The notes under the pieces: generated by a model
Told to the model about the DNA's origin: nothing
Databases searched by the model: none
What the model saw: only the letters and a program-made list of their open reading frames with translations
Source: JAGLTZ01 sp023135015
GTDB taxonomy: Bacteria; Blakebacterota; Blakebacteria; Blakebacterales; Blakebacteraceae
Assembly (NCBI GenBank): GCA_030631625.1
Contig: DAOVKT010000146.1
Span: forward strand, 1-6,427
DNA: 6,427 nucleotides
Reading direction: 5' to 3'
Position numbers and translations under genes: made by a program
Part shown: positions 6,270 through 6,427 of the stretch, piece by piece
Layout of the letters: every line of letters begins with the position of its first letter
Numbering within the stretch: position 1 is the stretch's first letter

Positions 6270-6427
6270 TGTCATGTCACGTAGCAAATGTCGGCACCGA
6301 GATTGACGCCGTGCTTGACCGGCAAGGCGTGGCGACGAGGCATAGCGGTGGCTATGGCGAGGAGACGCAACGCAGCCGGTCGGGATACGGCGCCGCTCGA
6401 ATGCCACGGTTGTTGCGTGACAGGGCA
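6270..6427. repeat. 158-bp nested near-palindrome (MITE-like or palindromic repeat element), reaching the window end
   Basis: Three nested inverted repeats share one centre near 6348.5. Outer arms 6270-6296 and 6402-6427 pair through TGTCACGTAGCAA (6275-6287) and TTGTTGCGTGACA (11 of 13 match). Middle arms are GACGCCGT....GACCGGC (6305-6323) and GCCGGTC.....ACGGCGCC (6375-6394), 14 of 15 paired positions outside short inner mismatches. The apex is a perfect CATAGC-GGTG-GCTATG hairpin (6341-6356). GCGTGGCG (6327-6334) pairs with CGCAACGC (6366-6373) at 7 of 8. No open reading frame fills it. Length, terminal inverted repeats and lack of coding suggest a non-autonomous mobile element or an extragenic palindrome. 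It could also be the non-coding end of a larger element beyond the window. Target duplications cannot be tested because the right flank is missing. Confidence 0.7.
6341..6356. repeat. Apical perfect hairpin of the palindromic element
   Basis: CATAGC (6341-6346) and GCTATG (6351-6356) are exact inverse complements around GGTG. This is the centre of symmetry of the larger palindrome and would form the tip of its stem in single-stranded DNA or RNA. Confidence 0.75.

Overview
The window reads as one bacterial minus-strand gene block. The coding DNA is moderately GC-rich by eye. From right to left it holds a sugar ABC importer of the ribose/xylose (RbsBAC) class, a fucose-isomerase-family enzyme, a small DUF2892-type membrane protein, and the first 66 codons of a squalene/phytoene synthase that runs off the left edge. 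The binding protein looks like a lipoprotein. That is usual in monoderm bacteria but also occurs elsewhere, so the phylum stays open. No rRNA, tRNA, CRISPR array, integrase or transposase gene is visible.

Layout on the minus strand: binding lipoprotein (6235-5234), 27 bp gap, double-domain ATPase (5206-3644), ATGA start/stop overlap, permease (3647-2478), an AT-rich 123 bp spacer built of degenerate phased 10-mers, isomerase (2354-678), a 93 bp spacer with a promoter-like sequence and a hairpin, DUF2892 protein (584-237), 36 bp gap, then the partial isoprenoid synthase (200 to beyond 1). Upstream of the binding-protein gene, from 6270 to the last base, lies a 158 bp near-palindrome of three nested inverted repeats. 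It looks like a MITE or another repetitive palindromic element.

How the genes fit together (inference): the importer brings in a monosaccharide and the isomerase converts aldose to ketose. No sugar kinase, aldolase or regulator is in the window, so the substrate cannot be named. The DUF2892 and isoprenoid-synthase genes look like a second transcription unit sharing the strand, with a possible promoter at 629-657.

The gene content is ordinary for a bacterial carbohydrate-uptake locus. I see no convincing undescribed multi-gene system. The points most worth a second look are the palindrome beside the operon start, the phased decamer spacer, a roughly 45-residue hydrophobic insertion in the permease, and the 16-residue acidic repeats on the DUF2892 protein.
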